DNA of 12,904 nt from Modestobacter sp. (lineage in GTDB: Bacteria > Actinomycetota > Actinomycetes > Mycobacteriales > Geodermatophilaceae): contig JAOPVN010000564.1 in the NCBI GenBank assembly GCA_025966175.1, forward strand, positions 1 through 12,904. Direction: 5' to 3'. Under the pieces are notes generated by a model. It was not told the origin of the DNA. It saw only the letters and a program-made list of their open reading frames with translations, and made no database searches. Every line of letters begins with the position of its first letter. Positions within the stretch are counted from its first letter, which is position 1. The translations under genes were made by a program, and so were the position numbers. Shown here in pieces: positions 6,190 to 12,904 of this stretch.

Positions 6190-7644
6190 ATGGACGTCAC
6201 TGGGCAGCGGATGCTCATCGCCGGAGAGCTGGTCGAGGCGACCGGGGGCCGCGAGTACGACAACGTCGACCCGGCCACCGAGGAGGTCATCGGCACCGCA
6301 CCGGACGCCGGACCCGAGGACGTCGAGCGGGCCGTCACCGCCGCGCGGACCGCGTTCGACGAGGGGCGCTGGGCCACCGACGTCGCCTTCCGGCAGCACT
6401 GCCTGCGCCAGCTGCAGCAGCAGCTGCGCAAGAACGTCGAGGAGATCCGGGCCGCACACACCGCCGAGACCGGCATGCCGGTGTCCCTGGCGATGGCCAT
6501 CGGTGTCGACGGCCCGATCGAGACCCTGTCCTACTACACCGACATGATCGGCGAGCACGAGTGGGAGCGCGAGCTGCCGCCCAAGCAGATCATGGGCGGC
6601 ACCGCCCGCCGGGTGGTCCGCAAGGAGGCGGCCGGCGTCGTCTCGGCGATCACGCCGTGGAACTACCCCTTCCAGCTCAACCTGACCAAGATCGCCGCTC
6701 CGCTGGCGGCCGGGTGCACGGTCGTACTCAAGCCCGCGCCGGACACCCCGTGGTCGGGCACCATGCTGGCCGCGGCCGCCGCCGAGACCGACCTCCCGCC
6801 GGGCGTGCTGAACGTGGTGACGACCTCGGACAACGCGGTGGCGGAGTTGATGACCACCCACCGTGACGTCGACCAGATCACCTTCACCGGGTCGACCGCC
6901 ACCGGGCGGCGGATCATGCGCAACGCCTCCGACACGATCAAGCGCGTCTCGCTGGAGCTCGGCGGCAAGTCCGCCGCGATCGTGCTGGACGAGGCGTTGC
7001 TGGAGCTCGCCGTGGCGATGACCGCCGGCGGTGTGTGCATGCACGCCGGGCAGGGGTGCGCGCTGCACACCCGGCTGCTCGTCCCGTACGCGCTGCAGGA
7101 CAAGGCGGCGGAGATCGCCGCCGGCGTCCTGTCGCAGCTGAAGTACGGCGACCCGACCGACCCCAGCAACATGATGGGCCCGGTGGTCAACCGGCGGCAG
7201 TACGAGCAGGTGCTGCGCTACCTGGAGATCGGCCGGGCCGATGGCCGGCTGGTCGTCGGCGGCGGTCCGGCGACCCAGTTCGACCGGGGCTTCTGGATCC
7301 AACCGACCGTCTTCACCGACGTGCCGCGCGAGAGCCGGCTCGCCCAGGAGGAGGTCTTCGGCCCGGTGCTGGCCATCGTGGGATTCGAGGACGACGAGGA
7401 CGCCGTCCGGCTCGCCAACGACTCGCTCTACGGCCTCTCCGGCGGGGTCTACAGCGGGGACGTCGACCGGGCGATGCGGGTGGCCAACCGGCTCCGCACC
7501 GGCACCATCGCGGTCAACGGCGCCCAGTGGTTCGACGTCGAGTCACCATTCGGCGGCTACAAGCAGAGCGGCCTGGGTCGGGAGTGGGGCCCCGAGGGGC
7601 TCGAGGACTTCCTGGAGACCAAGACGGTCAGCTTCCCGGTCTGA
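6190..7644 (+). CDS. NAD(P)-dependent aldehyde dehydrogenase
   Basis: Protein of 484 residues, full length for the ALDH superfamily, converting an aldehyde to its carboxylate. Visible motifs: cofactor-binding ITPWNYPF, FTGSTATGRRI, general base Glu256 in LELGGKS, nucleophile Cys290 in AGQGCALHTR (34 residues after Glu256, as in classical ALDHs), EEVFGPVL and the C-terminal PFGGYKQSGLGRE. The ATG at 6190 has GGGAGGA (6179-6185) 4 bases upstream and gives MDVTGQRMLIAGELVEA, the normal ALDH beginning; an in-frame ATG at 6163 would add nine residues without support. It is divergent from the P450 operon and shares its control region. The likely job is oxidising an aldehyde produced by P450 plus SDR, though the substrate is not evident from sequence. 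It stands alone, followed by a strong hairpin. Confidence 0.93.
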   Translation: MDVTGQRMLIAGELVEATGGREYDNVDPATEEVIGTAPDAGPEDVERAVTAARTAFDEGRWATDVAFRQHCLRQLQQQLRKNVEEIRAAHTAETGMPVSLAMAIGVDGPIETLSYYTDMIGEHEWERELPPKQIMGGTARRVVRKEAAGVVSAITPWNYPFQLNLTKIAAPLAAGCTVVLKPAPDTPWSGTMLAAAAAETDLPPGVLNVVTTSDNAVAELMTTHRDVDQITFTGSTATGRRIMRNASDTIKRVSLELGGKSAAIVLDEALLELAVAMTAGGVCMHAGQGCALHTRLLVPYALQDKAAEIAAGVLSQLKYGDPTDPSNMMGPVVNRRQYEQVLRYLEIGRADGRLVVGGGPATQFDRGFWIQPTVFTDVPRESRLAQEEVFGPVLAIVGFEDDEDAVRLANDSLYGLSGGVYSGDVDRAMRVANRLRTGTIAVNGAQWFDVESPFGGYKQSGLGREWGPEGLEDFLETKTVSFPV

Positions 7645-7664
7645 GAAGTTCCCCGCACGATCGC

Positions 7665-7694
7665 GGTCCCCGGCCGGTCACCCGGCCGGGGACC
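7665..7694. terminator. 13-bp perfect hairpin between convergent genes
   Basis: GGTCCCCGGCCGG (7665-7677) and CCGGCCGGGGACC (7682-7694) pair perfectly around a 4-base TCAC loop. The element occupies most of the 55 bases between the stop of the plus-strand aldehyde dehydrogenase (7644) and that of the minus-strand CoA-transferase (7700). It has no T-run, which is common for high-GC actinobacterial terminators, and its symmetry suits bidirectional termination. Confidence 0.7.
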
Positions 7695-7699
7695 TGGCG

Positions 7700-8920
7700 T
7701 CACACCGCGTTGGACGCCCGGAGCGCGGCGATGGCGGGGGCGTCCAGCCCGAGCTCGGTCAGCACCGCGTCGGTGTGCTCGCCGACGGCCGGCACCGGCC
7801 CCATGACCGGCTCCACGCCGCCGATCCGGGCCGGCGGGAGGAGCGCCCGGACCGGCCCGACCGACGTGCCGACCTCCGTCCAGTCCAGCTGGGGGTGGGC
7901 CAGCAGGTCGGTCACGTCGTTGAGCCGGCCGTTGGCGATCTGCGCGGCGTCCAGCAGGGCCAGCACCTCCTCCGCGGACCGTGCCGCCAGGGCCGCCTCC
8001 ACCTCCAGCACCAGGACGTCGCGGTGCCGCACCCGCAGGGCGTTGGTGGCGTACCGGGCGTCGTCGGCCAGCTCGGGGCGCCCGAGCACCTGGTCGCACA
8101 GCCGCCGCCACTCGCGGTCGTTCTGCACGGCCAGCTGCACGGCTTCCCCGCCACCGGTCCGGAAGGTCCCGTACGGCGCGATCGTGGCGTGGCTGGTGCC
8201 GGTGCGCGGGGGAGGGGTGCCGGTGTACATGGCGTAGTACATCGGCTGGGCCATCCACTCGGTGAGCGAGTCGAACAGCGACACCTCCACCGCCGCGCCC
8301 TGCCCGGTCCGCTCGCGGGCGTACAGGGCGGTGAGGACGGCGGAGAACCCGTACATGCCCGCCGAGATGTCGGCCACCGAGATGCCGACCTTGGCCGGAG
8401 CCTCCGGGGACCCGGTCACCGACAACAGGCCGGTCTCGCACTGCACCAGCAGGTCGTAGGCGCGGCGGTCGCGGTGCGGCCCGGTGCTGCCGTAGCCGGA
8501 GATGTCGCAGACGACCAGGCGCGGGTCCCGGGCGCGCAGCTCGTGAGCGGACAGGCCCATGCGCGCGGCGGCACCGGGCGCGAGGTTCTGCACGAAGACG
8601 TCCGCGCCGGCCAGCAGCCCGGCCAGCACCTCGCGGGCGGACTCCTGCTTGAGGTCCAGTGACACCGACTCCTTGGACCGGTTCAGCCACACGAAGTAGC
8701 TGGCCAGCCCGCGGACGCTCTCGTCGTAGCCCCGGGCGAAGTCGCCGGCCCCGGGGCGCTCGATCTTGATGACCCGGGCGCCGAGATCGGCCAGCTGGCG
8801 TGTGGCGAACGGCGCCGCCACGGCCTGCTCGATGGACACGACGGTGATCCCGGCCAGCGGGCGGGCCGGGTCCGGTGCGCTCCCGGCCGCGCGTGGACCG
8901 GTCGAGGACGGCGCGCTCAC
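7700..8920 (-). CDS. CaiB/BaiF (family III) CoA-transferase
   Basis: Protein of 406 residues, standard for this family, which moves CoA onto a carboxylic acid through aspartyl-anhydride/thioester intermediates. Visible are PLAGITVVSIEQAVAAPFATR (21-41), LADLGARVIKIERPGAGDFAR, LNRSKESVSLDLK (79-91), and SGYGSTGPHRDRRAYDLLVQ (141-160), in which Asp156 is the expected catalytic aspartate. DSLTEWMAQPMYY lies further on. GTG 8920 is chosen because it overlaps the stop of the aldehyde dehydrogenase (GTGA) and because upstream in-frame sequence is not homologous; there is no Shine-Dalgarno, so translational coupling is likely. It is last in the five-gene operon and would activate the acid made by the preceding dehydrogenase, or the starting acid. 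The CoA donor and acceptor cannot be told from sequence. Confidence 0.9.
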   Translation of the reverse strand: MSAPSSTGPRAAGSAPDPARPLAGITVVSIEQAVAAPFATRQLADLGARVIKIERPGAGDFARGYDESVRGLASYFVWLNRSKESVSLDLKQESAREVLAGLLAGADVFVQNLAPGAAARMGLSAHELRARDPRLVVCDISGYGSTGPHRDRRAYDLLVQCETGLLSVTGSPEAPAKVGISVADISAGMYGFSAVLTALYARERTGQGAAVEVSLFDSLTEWMAQPMYYAMYTGTPPPRTGTSHATIAPYGTFRTGGGEAVQLAVQNDREWRRLCDQVLGRPELADDARYATNALRVRHRDVLVLEVEAALAARSAEEVLALLDAAQIANGRLNDVTDLLAHPQLDWTEVGTSVGPVRALLPPARIGGVEPVMGPVPAVGEHTDAVLTELGLDAPAIAALRASNAV

Positions 8921-10410
8921 CCGAGGACGAAGGGGTCGCGGGTGGCGCCCGTGGTCTCGATCCACACCGCCTTGTCGGTCAGGTACTCGTGCAGCCCCTC
9001 GATCCCGTTCTCCCGCCCGAAGCCGCTGGCCTTGATCCCACCGAAGGGCATCGAGTAGTTCAGCGTCCGGTAGGCGTTGATCCAGATCGTGCCGGCGCGC
9101 AGCCGCTTGGTCATCCGGAACGTCCGCTGGACGTCGCGGGTCCACACCCCGGCCGCCAGGCCGAACCGGCTGTCGTTGGCCAGGGCCACGGCCTCGTCCT
9201 CGGTGCGGAACTTCAGCACGCTGAGCACCGGGCCGAACACCTCTTCCTGGCAGACCCGGGCGTCGTTGGTCACGTTGGCCACGATGGTCGGCTCGAAGAA
9301 CAGCCCACCGAGCCCGCCGTCACCGCCGCCGGTCATGATGTCGGCGCCGCTGTCCTCGGCCTCGGCGACGAAGCCGCGGATCTTGTCCAGCTGGCCGGCG
9401 AAGCAGATCGGGCCCATCTCGGTGTCCGGGTCCTGGGGGTCGCCGAGCTTGATCCGGGCGGCGCGCTCGGCCACCCGGCCGAGGACCTCCTCGTAGACGT
9501 CCTCGTGCACCAGGGCCCGCGACCCGGCGATGCAGGTCTGCCCCGCCGCGGCGAAGATCCCGGCGATCAGGCCGTTGGAAGCGGCGTCGAGGTCGGCGTC
9601 CGGGAAGACGATGTTCGCCGACTTCCCGCCGAGCTCCAGGGTGACCGGGGCGAAGTGCCCAGCCGCGCCGCGGGCCACGGCGATGCCGGTGGTCTCCGAG
9701 CCGGTGAAGGAGACGCGGTCGACGTCCGGGTGCTCCACGAGCCACCGGCCGACCTCGCGCGAGGCGCCGCTGACGGTGTTGAACACTCCCGGCGGGAAGC
9801 CGGCCCGCTCGAAGAGCTCGGCCAGCAGCAGGATGGAGACCGGTGCCTGCTCCGAGGGCTTGGCGACCATGGTGCAGCCGGCGGCCAGCGCCGGGGCCAG
9901 CTTGAAGGTCAGCAGCAGCAGCGGGCTGTTCCACGGCATGATCGCGCCGACCACGCCCACCGGCTCGCGGGAGACGTAACCGAAGTAGTCCGGCCGGCCG
10001 GTGTCCACCACCCGGCCGTCGATCTTGTCGGCCAGCCCGGCGTAGTACTCGTACCAGCCGGGCAGGCTGCGGACCTGCCCGCGCATCTCGCGCAGCAGCT
10101 TGCCGTTGTCCCGGGTCTCGGCCAGCGCCAGCTCGTCGGCGTTCTCGGTGATCAGCTCGCCGAGCCGGCGCAGCAGCCGGCCCCGCTCGCGCCCGGGCAT
10201 CGGCCCCCAGGTGGTCTCGAACGCCGTCCGGGCGGCCCGGACGGCGTCGTCGACGTCGGCCTCGGTGGCCTCGGCCACGGTCGCCCAGGGCTCGCCGGTG
10301 TACGGGTCGAGCGACTCGAACGTCGTCGTCCCCGGACGCCGGTCCGCGCCGATCTGCATGCTGATGTGGCGCATCGTGTCTCCCAGAGGTCGGGCCCGGT
10401 CGGATGTCAT
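8917..10410 (-). CDS. Aldehyde dehydrogenase of the HpaH/HpaI operon (semialdehyde dehydrogenase candidate)
   Basis: Protein of 497 residues with a complete ALDH domain: MPWNSPLLL, FTGSETTGIAVARGAAG, general base Glu259 in LELGGKS, nucleophile Cys293 in GQTCIAGSR (spacing 34 as expected), EEVFGPVLSV and MPFGGIKASGFGRENG. ATG 10410 overlaps the aldolase stop (ATGA), matching the operon's other junctions. An in-frame ATG at 10374 has GGGAG (10380-10384) upstream and starts MRHISMQIG, so it is a real alternative. It differs strongly from the dehydrogenase at 6190-7644 and is not a recent copy. Between an HpaI-type aldolase and a CoA-transferase, it most likely oxidises the semialdehyde released by the aldolase (succinate semialdehyde in the classical homoprotocatechuate route, or a longer homologue). 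It lacks the GERCTAGSR motif of HpaE, so I do not call it hpaE. Confidence 0.9.
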   Translation of the reverse strand: MTSDRARPLGDTMRHISMQIGADRRPGTTTFESLDPYTGEPWATVAEATEADVDDAVRAARTAFETTWGPMPGRERGRLLRRLGELITENADELALAETRDNGKLLREMRGQVRSLPGWYEYYAGLADKIDGRVVDTGRPDYFGYVSREPVGVVGAIMPWNSPLLLLTFKLAPALAAGCTMVAKPSEQAPVSILLLAELFERAGFPPGVFNTVSGASREVGRWLVEHPDVDRVSFTGSETTGIAVARGAAGHFAPVTLELGGKSANIVFPDADLDAASNGLIAGIFAAAGQTCIAGSRALVHEDVYEEVLGRVAERAARIKLGDPQDPDTEMGPICFAGQLDKIRGFVAEAEDSGADIMTGGGDGGLGGLFFEPTIVANVTNDARVCQEEVFGPVLSVLKFRTEDEAVALANDSRFGLAAGVWTRDVQRTFRMTKRLRAGTIWINAYRTLNYSMPFGGIKASGFGRENGIEGLHEYLTDKAVWIETTGATRDPFVLG

Positions 10411-11201
10411 CGGTCCAGCTGCTCGCGGTGGCGGGTCGCCAGTGCCTCGCTGCCCCGGGCGAGCAGTGTGGCGTCGGCGCCGACGAGGACGTAGCGGACG
10501 CCGCGGTCGAGGTACCGCTGGGCGGTCTCCTCGACGAAGGCGTTGACCCCCGCGGCCAGCCCGGCCGCGGTGATCGCGTCGATGGCGCCCTCGACGGCGG
10601 CGACCACCTCGGGATGGTCCGGCCGGCCGAGGTGTCCCATCGACCCGGCGAGGTCGGCGGGGCCGAGGAAGACCCCGTCCAGGCCGTCGACGGCGAGGAT
10701 GTCCGGCAGCGCCGCCAGCCCCCGCACCGACTCGACCTGGACCATCAGCGAGATGCCGTCGTCGGCGGTGGCCAGGTAGTCGGGGATGCGGTTCCAGCGC
10801 GAGGCGCGGGCCAGCGCGCTGCCGACGCCGCGGATGCCGGCCGGTGGATAGCGGGTCGCCGCGACGAGCGCGGCCGCCTCCTCGCCGGACTCGACCATCG
10901 GCACCAGCAGTGCCTCCACGCCGGCGTCGAGCAGCTGCTTGATCACCACCGGGTCACCGCTGGGCGGGCGGACCACCGGGACCACCGGATAGGCCGCCAC
11001 CGCCTGCAGCTGGGCCTGGATGGAGCGCAGGTCGTTGGGGGCGTGCTCGGAGTCGATGAGCAGCCAGTCCAGCCCGGCGCCGGCGCAGATCTCGGCCACG
11101 TAGGGGCTGCCGGTGGCCACCCACATGCCGACCAGCGGTTCACCGGCGGCCAGCCGCTGCTTCCACCGCCGTCCCGCGCCGCCCCCCGTCGCAGTGCTCA
11201 C
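10407..11201 (-). CDS. hpaI: HpaI-like class II 4-hydroxy-2-oxo-dioate aldolase (HpcH/HpaI family)
   Basis: Protein of 264 residues, similar to E. coli HpaI, which splits 4-hydroxy-2-oxoheptanedioate into pyruvate and succinate semialdehyde with a divalent metal. Shared stretches are LLIDSEHAPN (His53), VVRPP (Arg78), DPVVIKQLLD, TRYPPAGIRGVGSALARAS, RWNRIPDYL, VQVE (Glu157) and GVFLGPADL (Asp183). His53, Arg78, Glu157 and Asp183 all lie 8 positions after E. coli HpaI H45, R70, E149 and D175, so base, substrate arginine and both metal ligands are kept. GTG 11201 is chosen because it overlaps the hydratase stop (GTGA) and gives the family length; a far longer open frame to 12851 is a GC artefact crossing two other genes. 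Enzymes of this family accept varied aldehydes, so the true semialdehyde product may be longer than C4. Confidence 0.93.
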   Translation of the reverse strand: MSTATGGGAGRRWKQRLAAGEPLVGMWVATGSPYVAEICAGAGLDWLLIDSEHAPNDLRSIQAQLQAVAAYPVVPVVRPPSGDPVVIKQLLDAGVEALLVPMVESGEEAAALVAATRYPPAGIRGVGSALARASRWNRIPDYLATADDGISLMVQVESVRGLAALPDILAVDGLDGVFLGPADLAGSMGHLGRPDHPEVVAAVEGAIDAITAAGLAAGVNAFVEETAQRYLDRGVRYVLVGADATLLARGSEALATRHREQLDR

Positions 11202-12007
11202 CGGAACCGGCACGTGATCGCCCCCATCGGGCCGTAGTCGGCGTGGAAGGTGTCGCCGGACGAGGCGTGCACCGGCCGGGTGAAGGAGCCGGACAGGATG
11301 ACCTGCCCCGGCTCGAGGCCGACCCCGAAGGGGGCCAGCTTGTTGGCCAGCCACGCGACGCCGTTGGCCGGGTGGTTGAGCACCGCCGCGGCGACACCGG
11401 ACTCCTCGATCACGCCGTTGACGTAGAGGAGCGCGGAGATCCAGCGCAGGTCCACCTCGGTCGGCCGGACCGCCCGACCACCGACCACGATCCCGGCGTC
11501 GGCGGCGTTGTCGGCCACCGTGTCGACGATGGTGCGCAGGTGCCCGGTCTCCGGGTCGCTCATCTGCACCCGGGCGTCGAGGATCTCCAGCGCCGGGGTC
11601 ACCCAGCGGGTGGCGTCCAGGACGTCCAGTGTCGTGACGTTCGGCCCGCGCAGCGGGCGGTCCAGGACGAACGCCAGCTCGACCTCCACTCGGGGGCGGA
11701 TGAACCGCTCGGTCGGGACCTCGCCGCCGTCGTCGAAGAACATGTCGTCGAAGATCGCGCCGTGGTCGGGCTCGGTGATCGAGACCGCCTGCTGCATGGC
11801 GCGCGAGGTGAGGCCGATCTTGCGGCCGCGCAGGACGGCGCCCCGGGCGAGCTTGGTGTCCACCCACGCGCGCTGCACGGCGTAGGCGTCCTCGAGGGTC
11901 ATGTCCGGGTACTGCAGGGAGAGCTGCCGGATCGGCGTCCGGGTGCGCTCGGCCTCGTCGAGCCGCTGGGCGGCGTCGGCGACGGCCTCGGGGGAGAGCA
12001 CCTGCAC
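11198..12007 (-). CDS. hpaH: HpaH-like 2-oxo-hept-4-ene-1,7-dioate hydratase
   Basis: Protein of 269 residues, clearly related along its whole length to E. coli HpaH/HpcG, which adds water to a 2-hydroxy-2,4-diene-dioate (via its oxo tautomer) to give a 4-hydroxy-2-oxo acid. Shared segments include RGRKIGLTSRAMQ, DDMFF, RPRVEVELAFVL, RPLRGPN, NHPANGVAWLANKLAP and SGSFTRPV. Metal-binding glutamates expected from HpcG are present as Glu108, Glu110 (VEVEL) and Glu141 (PALEILDAR). The GTG at 12007 directly follows the hydrolase stop (TGA-GTG) without a Shine-Dalgarno, so coupling is likely; another GTG two codons on could also serve. The product goes to the HpaI-like aldolase encoded next. In HpaH the natural substrate is a C7 dioate; the hydrolase next door suggests the chain could differ here. 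Confidence 0.93.
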   Translation of the reverse strand: MQVLSPEAVADAAQRLDEAERTRTPIRQLSLQYPDMTLEDAYAVQRAWVDTKLARGAVLRGRKIGLTSRAMQQAVSITEPDHGAIFDDMFFDDGGEVPTERFIRPRVEVELAFVLDRPLRGPNVTTLDVLDATRWVTPALEILDARVQMSDPETGHLRTIVDTVADNAADAGIVVGGRAVRPTEVDLRWISALLYVNGVIEESGVAAAVLNHPANGVAWLANKLAPFGVGLEPGQVILSGSFTRPVHASSGDTFHADYGPMGAITCRFR

Positions 12008-12883
12008 TCAGCGCTGGGTCAGGAAGCGGACGGCCGCCTCGTTGAACGCCTCGGGGTCCTCGAAGTGCGGCCAGTGCCGGACCTCGGGCATATCGAAGAC
12101 CTCGGCGTCCGGGATCAGTGCGGCCACCCGGCGGGCGGTGCTCTGGTACTCGCCGTGGTCCTTGCCGGAGGCGACGACCAGGGTCGGGGCCTTGATGGCC
12201 GACCACTGCGCCTCGGTGAGCAGGTTCCGGTCGCGGGCGGCGGGGTCCTGCAGGATCAGCACGTGGTCGATGACCTGCAGGGTCTCCGGCTGGCGGTAGA
12301 TGGCCTGGCGCAGCGCGACCACGTCGGGGATGCGGTTGCGCTCGTCGGCGATCAGGTGGTCGAACATCGCCTTGATCGACTCCCAGGTCGGGTCCTGGAC
12401 GGCCTTGGTGCGCTCGGCCCGGATCCGGGCCATGTTCGACTCGGTCGCGATCAGCCCGGCGGGTGAGAGCAGCACCAGCCGGTCGATGCGGTCGGGGTGG
12501 TCCAGCGCGAACCGGGCGGACACCCAGGCCCCGAGGGACATGCCGATGAAGGACGCCCGCTGCAGGCCCAGGGCGTCCATGACCCCGCGGACGTGGTCGA
12601 CGTAGACCGCGATCTCGTAGTCGTAGTCGGGCTTGTCCGAGAACCCGTTGCCGACCATGTCGATGGCCACGCAGTGGAAGTGCTGGCTCAGCGCCTTCAG
12701 GTTCGGGGCGAAGGTCTCCCAGTGCCCGCCCGTGCCGTGCAGCAGGACCAGGCCGGGCAGGTCGGGGGAGCCGGCCTCGGCGACCCGGGTGGACACCCCG
12801 TCCACGTCGATCCAGTGCTGCCGGAAGGACACGTCCATCAGGGACGTCCACAGGCTGCGGTACGGGGTCTCGGGTGCGGTCAT
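12008..12883 (-). CDS. Alpha/beta hydrolase, meta-cleavage-product (C-C bond) hydrolase-like
   Basis: Protein of 291 residues, the usual size of meta-cleavage-product hydrolases such as BphD, MhpC and HsaD, which cut C-C bonds in ring-opened dienoates. Visible are LVLLHGTGGHWETF (45-58, oxyanion region), IDMVGNGFSDKP (74-85), nucleophile Ser116 in GMSLGAW, acid Asp242 in VVASGKDHGE, and His270 in VRHWPHFEDPEAFNEAAVRFL. The last closely follows the (G)HW..(W/F)E...FN pattern of this subfamily. ATG 12883 has GAGAGG (12891-12896) 7 bases upstream; an in-frame ATG at 12838 is a weaker alternative. It is the first visible gene of the operon and abuts the hydratase. Other alpha/beta hydrolases (lactonase, epoxide hydrolase) share the fold, so C-C hydrolase function rests on the HW motif and the hydratase-aldolase neighbours. 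Confidence 0.85.
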   Translation of the reverse strand: MTAPETPYRSLWTSLMDVSFRQHWIDVDGVSTRVAEAGSPDLPGLVLLHGTGGHWETFAPNLKALSQHFHCVAIDMVGNGFSDKPDYDYEIAVYVDHVRGVMDALGLQRASFIGMSLGAWVSARFALDHPDRIDRLVLLSPAGLIATESNMARIRAERTKAVQDPTWESIKAMFDHLIADERNRIPDVVALRQAIYRQPETLQVIDHVLILQDPAARDRNLLTEAQWSAIKAPTLVVASGKDHGEYQSTARRVAALIPDAEVFDMPEVRHWPHFEDPEAFNEAAVRFLTQR

Positions 12884-12904
12884 GTCTCTGCCTCTCGGTC
12901 GGTT

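Noticed and set aside
8917..10410. Calling this dehydrogenase hpaE (5-carboxymethyl-2-hydroxymuconate semialdehyde dehydrogenase)
   Set aside because: The neighbouring hpaH/hpaI suggest it, but the active-site stretch is GQTCIAGSR rather than the GERCTAGSR of HpaE, and the hydrolase in the operon argues against the standard homoprotocatechuate route.
10407..12851. One 814-codon minus-strand frame that includes the aldolase
   Set aside because: Only the last 264 codons are homologous to anything I recognise. The rest is Arg/Pro/Gly-rich and lies across the hydratase and hydrolase genes, whose frames hold clear catalytic motifs. The aldolase starts at GTG 11201.
1..12904. Mobile elements, CRISPR, tRNA/rRNA genes or prophage genes
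   Set aside because: I found no transposase or integrase motifs, no regularly spaced repeats and no tRNA-like cloverleaf. Repeats are limited to short promoter dyads and hairpins.

Overview
The window is about 72% G+C (estimated by eye). Genes are densely packed, use many GTG starts and sit in overlapping head-to-tail strings. This points to a high-GC actinomycete chromosome such as a Pseudonocardia, Rhodococcus or Geodermatophilus-like relative; genus cannot be decided from the sequence. A mycofactocin-type dehydrogenase supports Actinomycetota. All recognised genes are catabolic. I see no transposase, tRNA, rRNA, CRISPR array or resident regulator gene.

Layout. (A) 1-1411: the 5' part of a CaiB/BaiF CoA-transferase gene runs off the left edge on the minus strand. 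It is divergent from an unusual enoyl-CoA hydratase-like gene (362-1411, plus) whose crotonase core sits at the C-terminus and ends without the usual C-terminal helices. (B) 5920-1415, minus strand: cytochrome P450, [3Fe-4S] ferredoxin, mycofactocin-type SDR, a small alpha/beta hydrolase and a ferredoxin reductase. This is a complete three-component P450 system plus the alcohol dehydrogenase that would follow it. (C) 5921-6189: a divergent control region with two good actinobacterial sigma-70-like promoters and several nested dyads. (D) 6190-7644, plus: an aldehyde dehydrogenase, divergent from the P450. (E) 7665-7694: a strong 13-bp hairpin between convergent transcription units. (F) 12883-7700, minus strand: meta-cleavage-type alpha/beta hydrolase, HpaH-like hydratase, HpaI-like aldolase, a second aldehyde dehydrogenase and a CoA-transferase. 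The junctions are direct abutments or 4-base stop/start overlaps, so this is one translationally coupled operon that starts near the right edge.

How it may work together (inference). Block B+D would hydroxylate a hydrophobic substrate, possibly a terpenoid because the P450 resembles P450cam, and oxidise the alcohol and then the aldehyde. Block F reads in biochemical order as C-C hydrolysis, hydration, retro-aldol release of pyruvate, oxidation of the resulting semialdehyde and CoA activation. That is the logic known for fused-ring substrates such as tetralin, where hydrolysis opens a second ring and leaves a long dicarboxylic acid. The crotonase and the left-edge CoA-transferase would feed beta-oxidation. 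No ring-cleavage dioxygenase lies in the window, so the substrate remains open.
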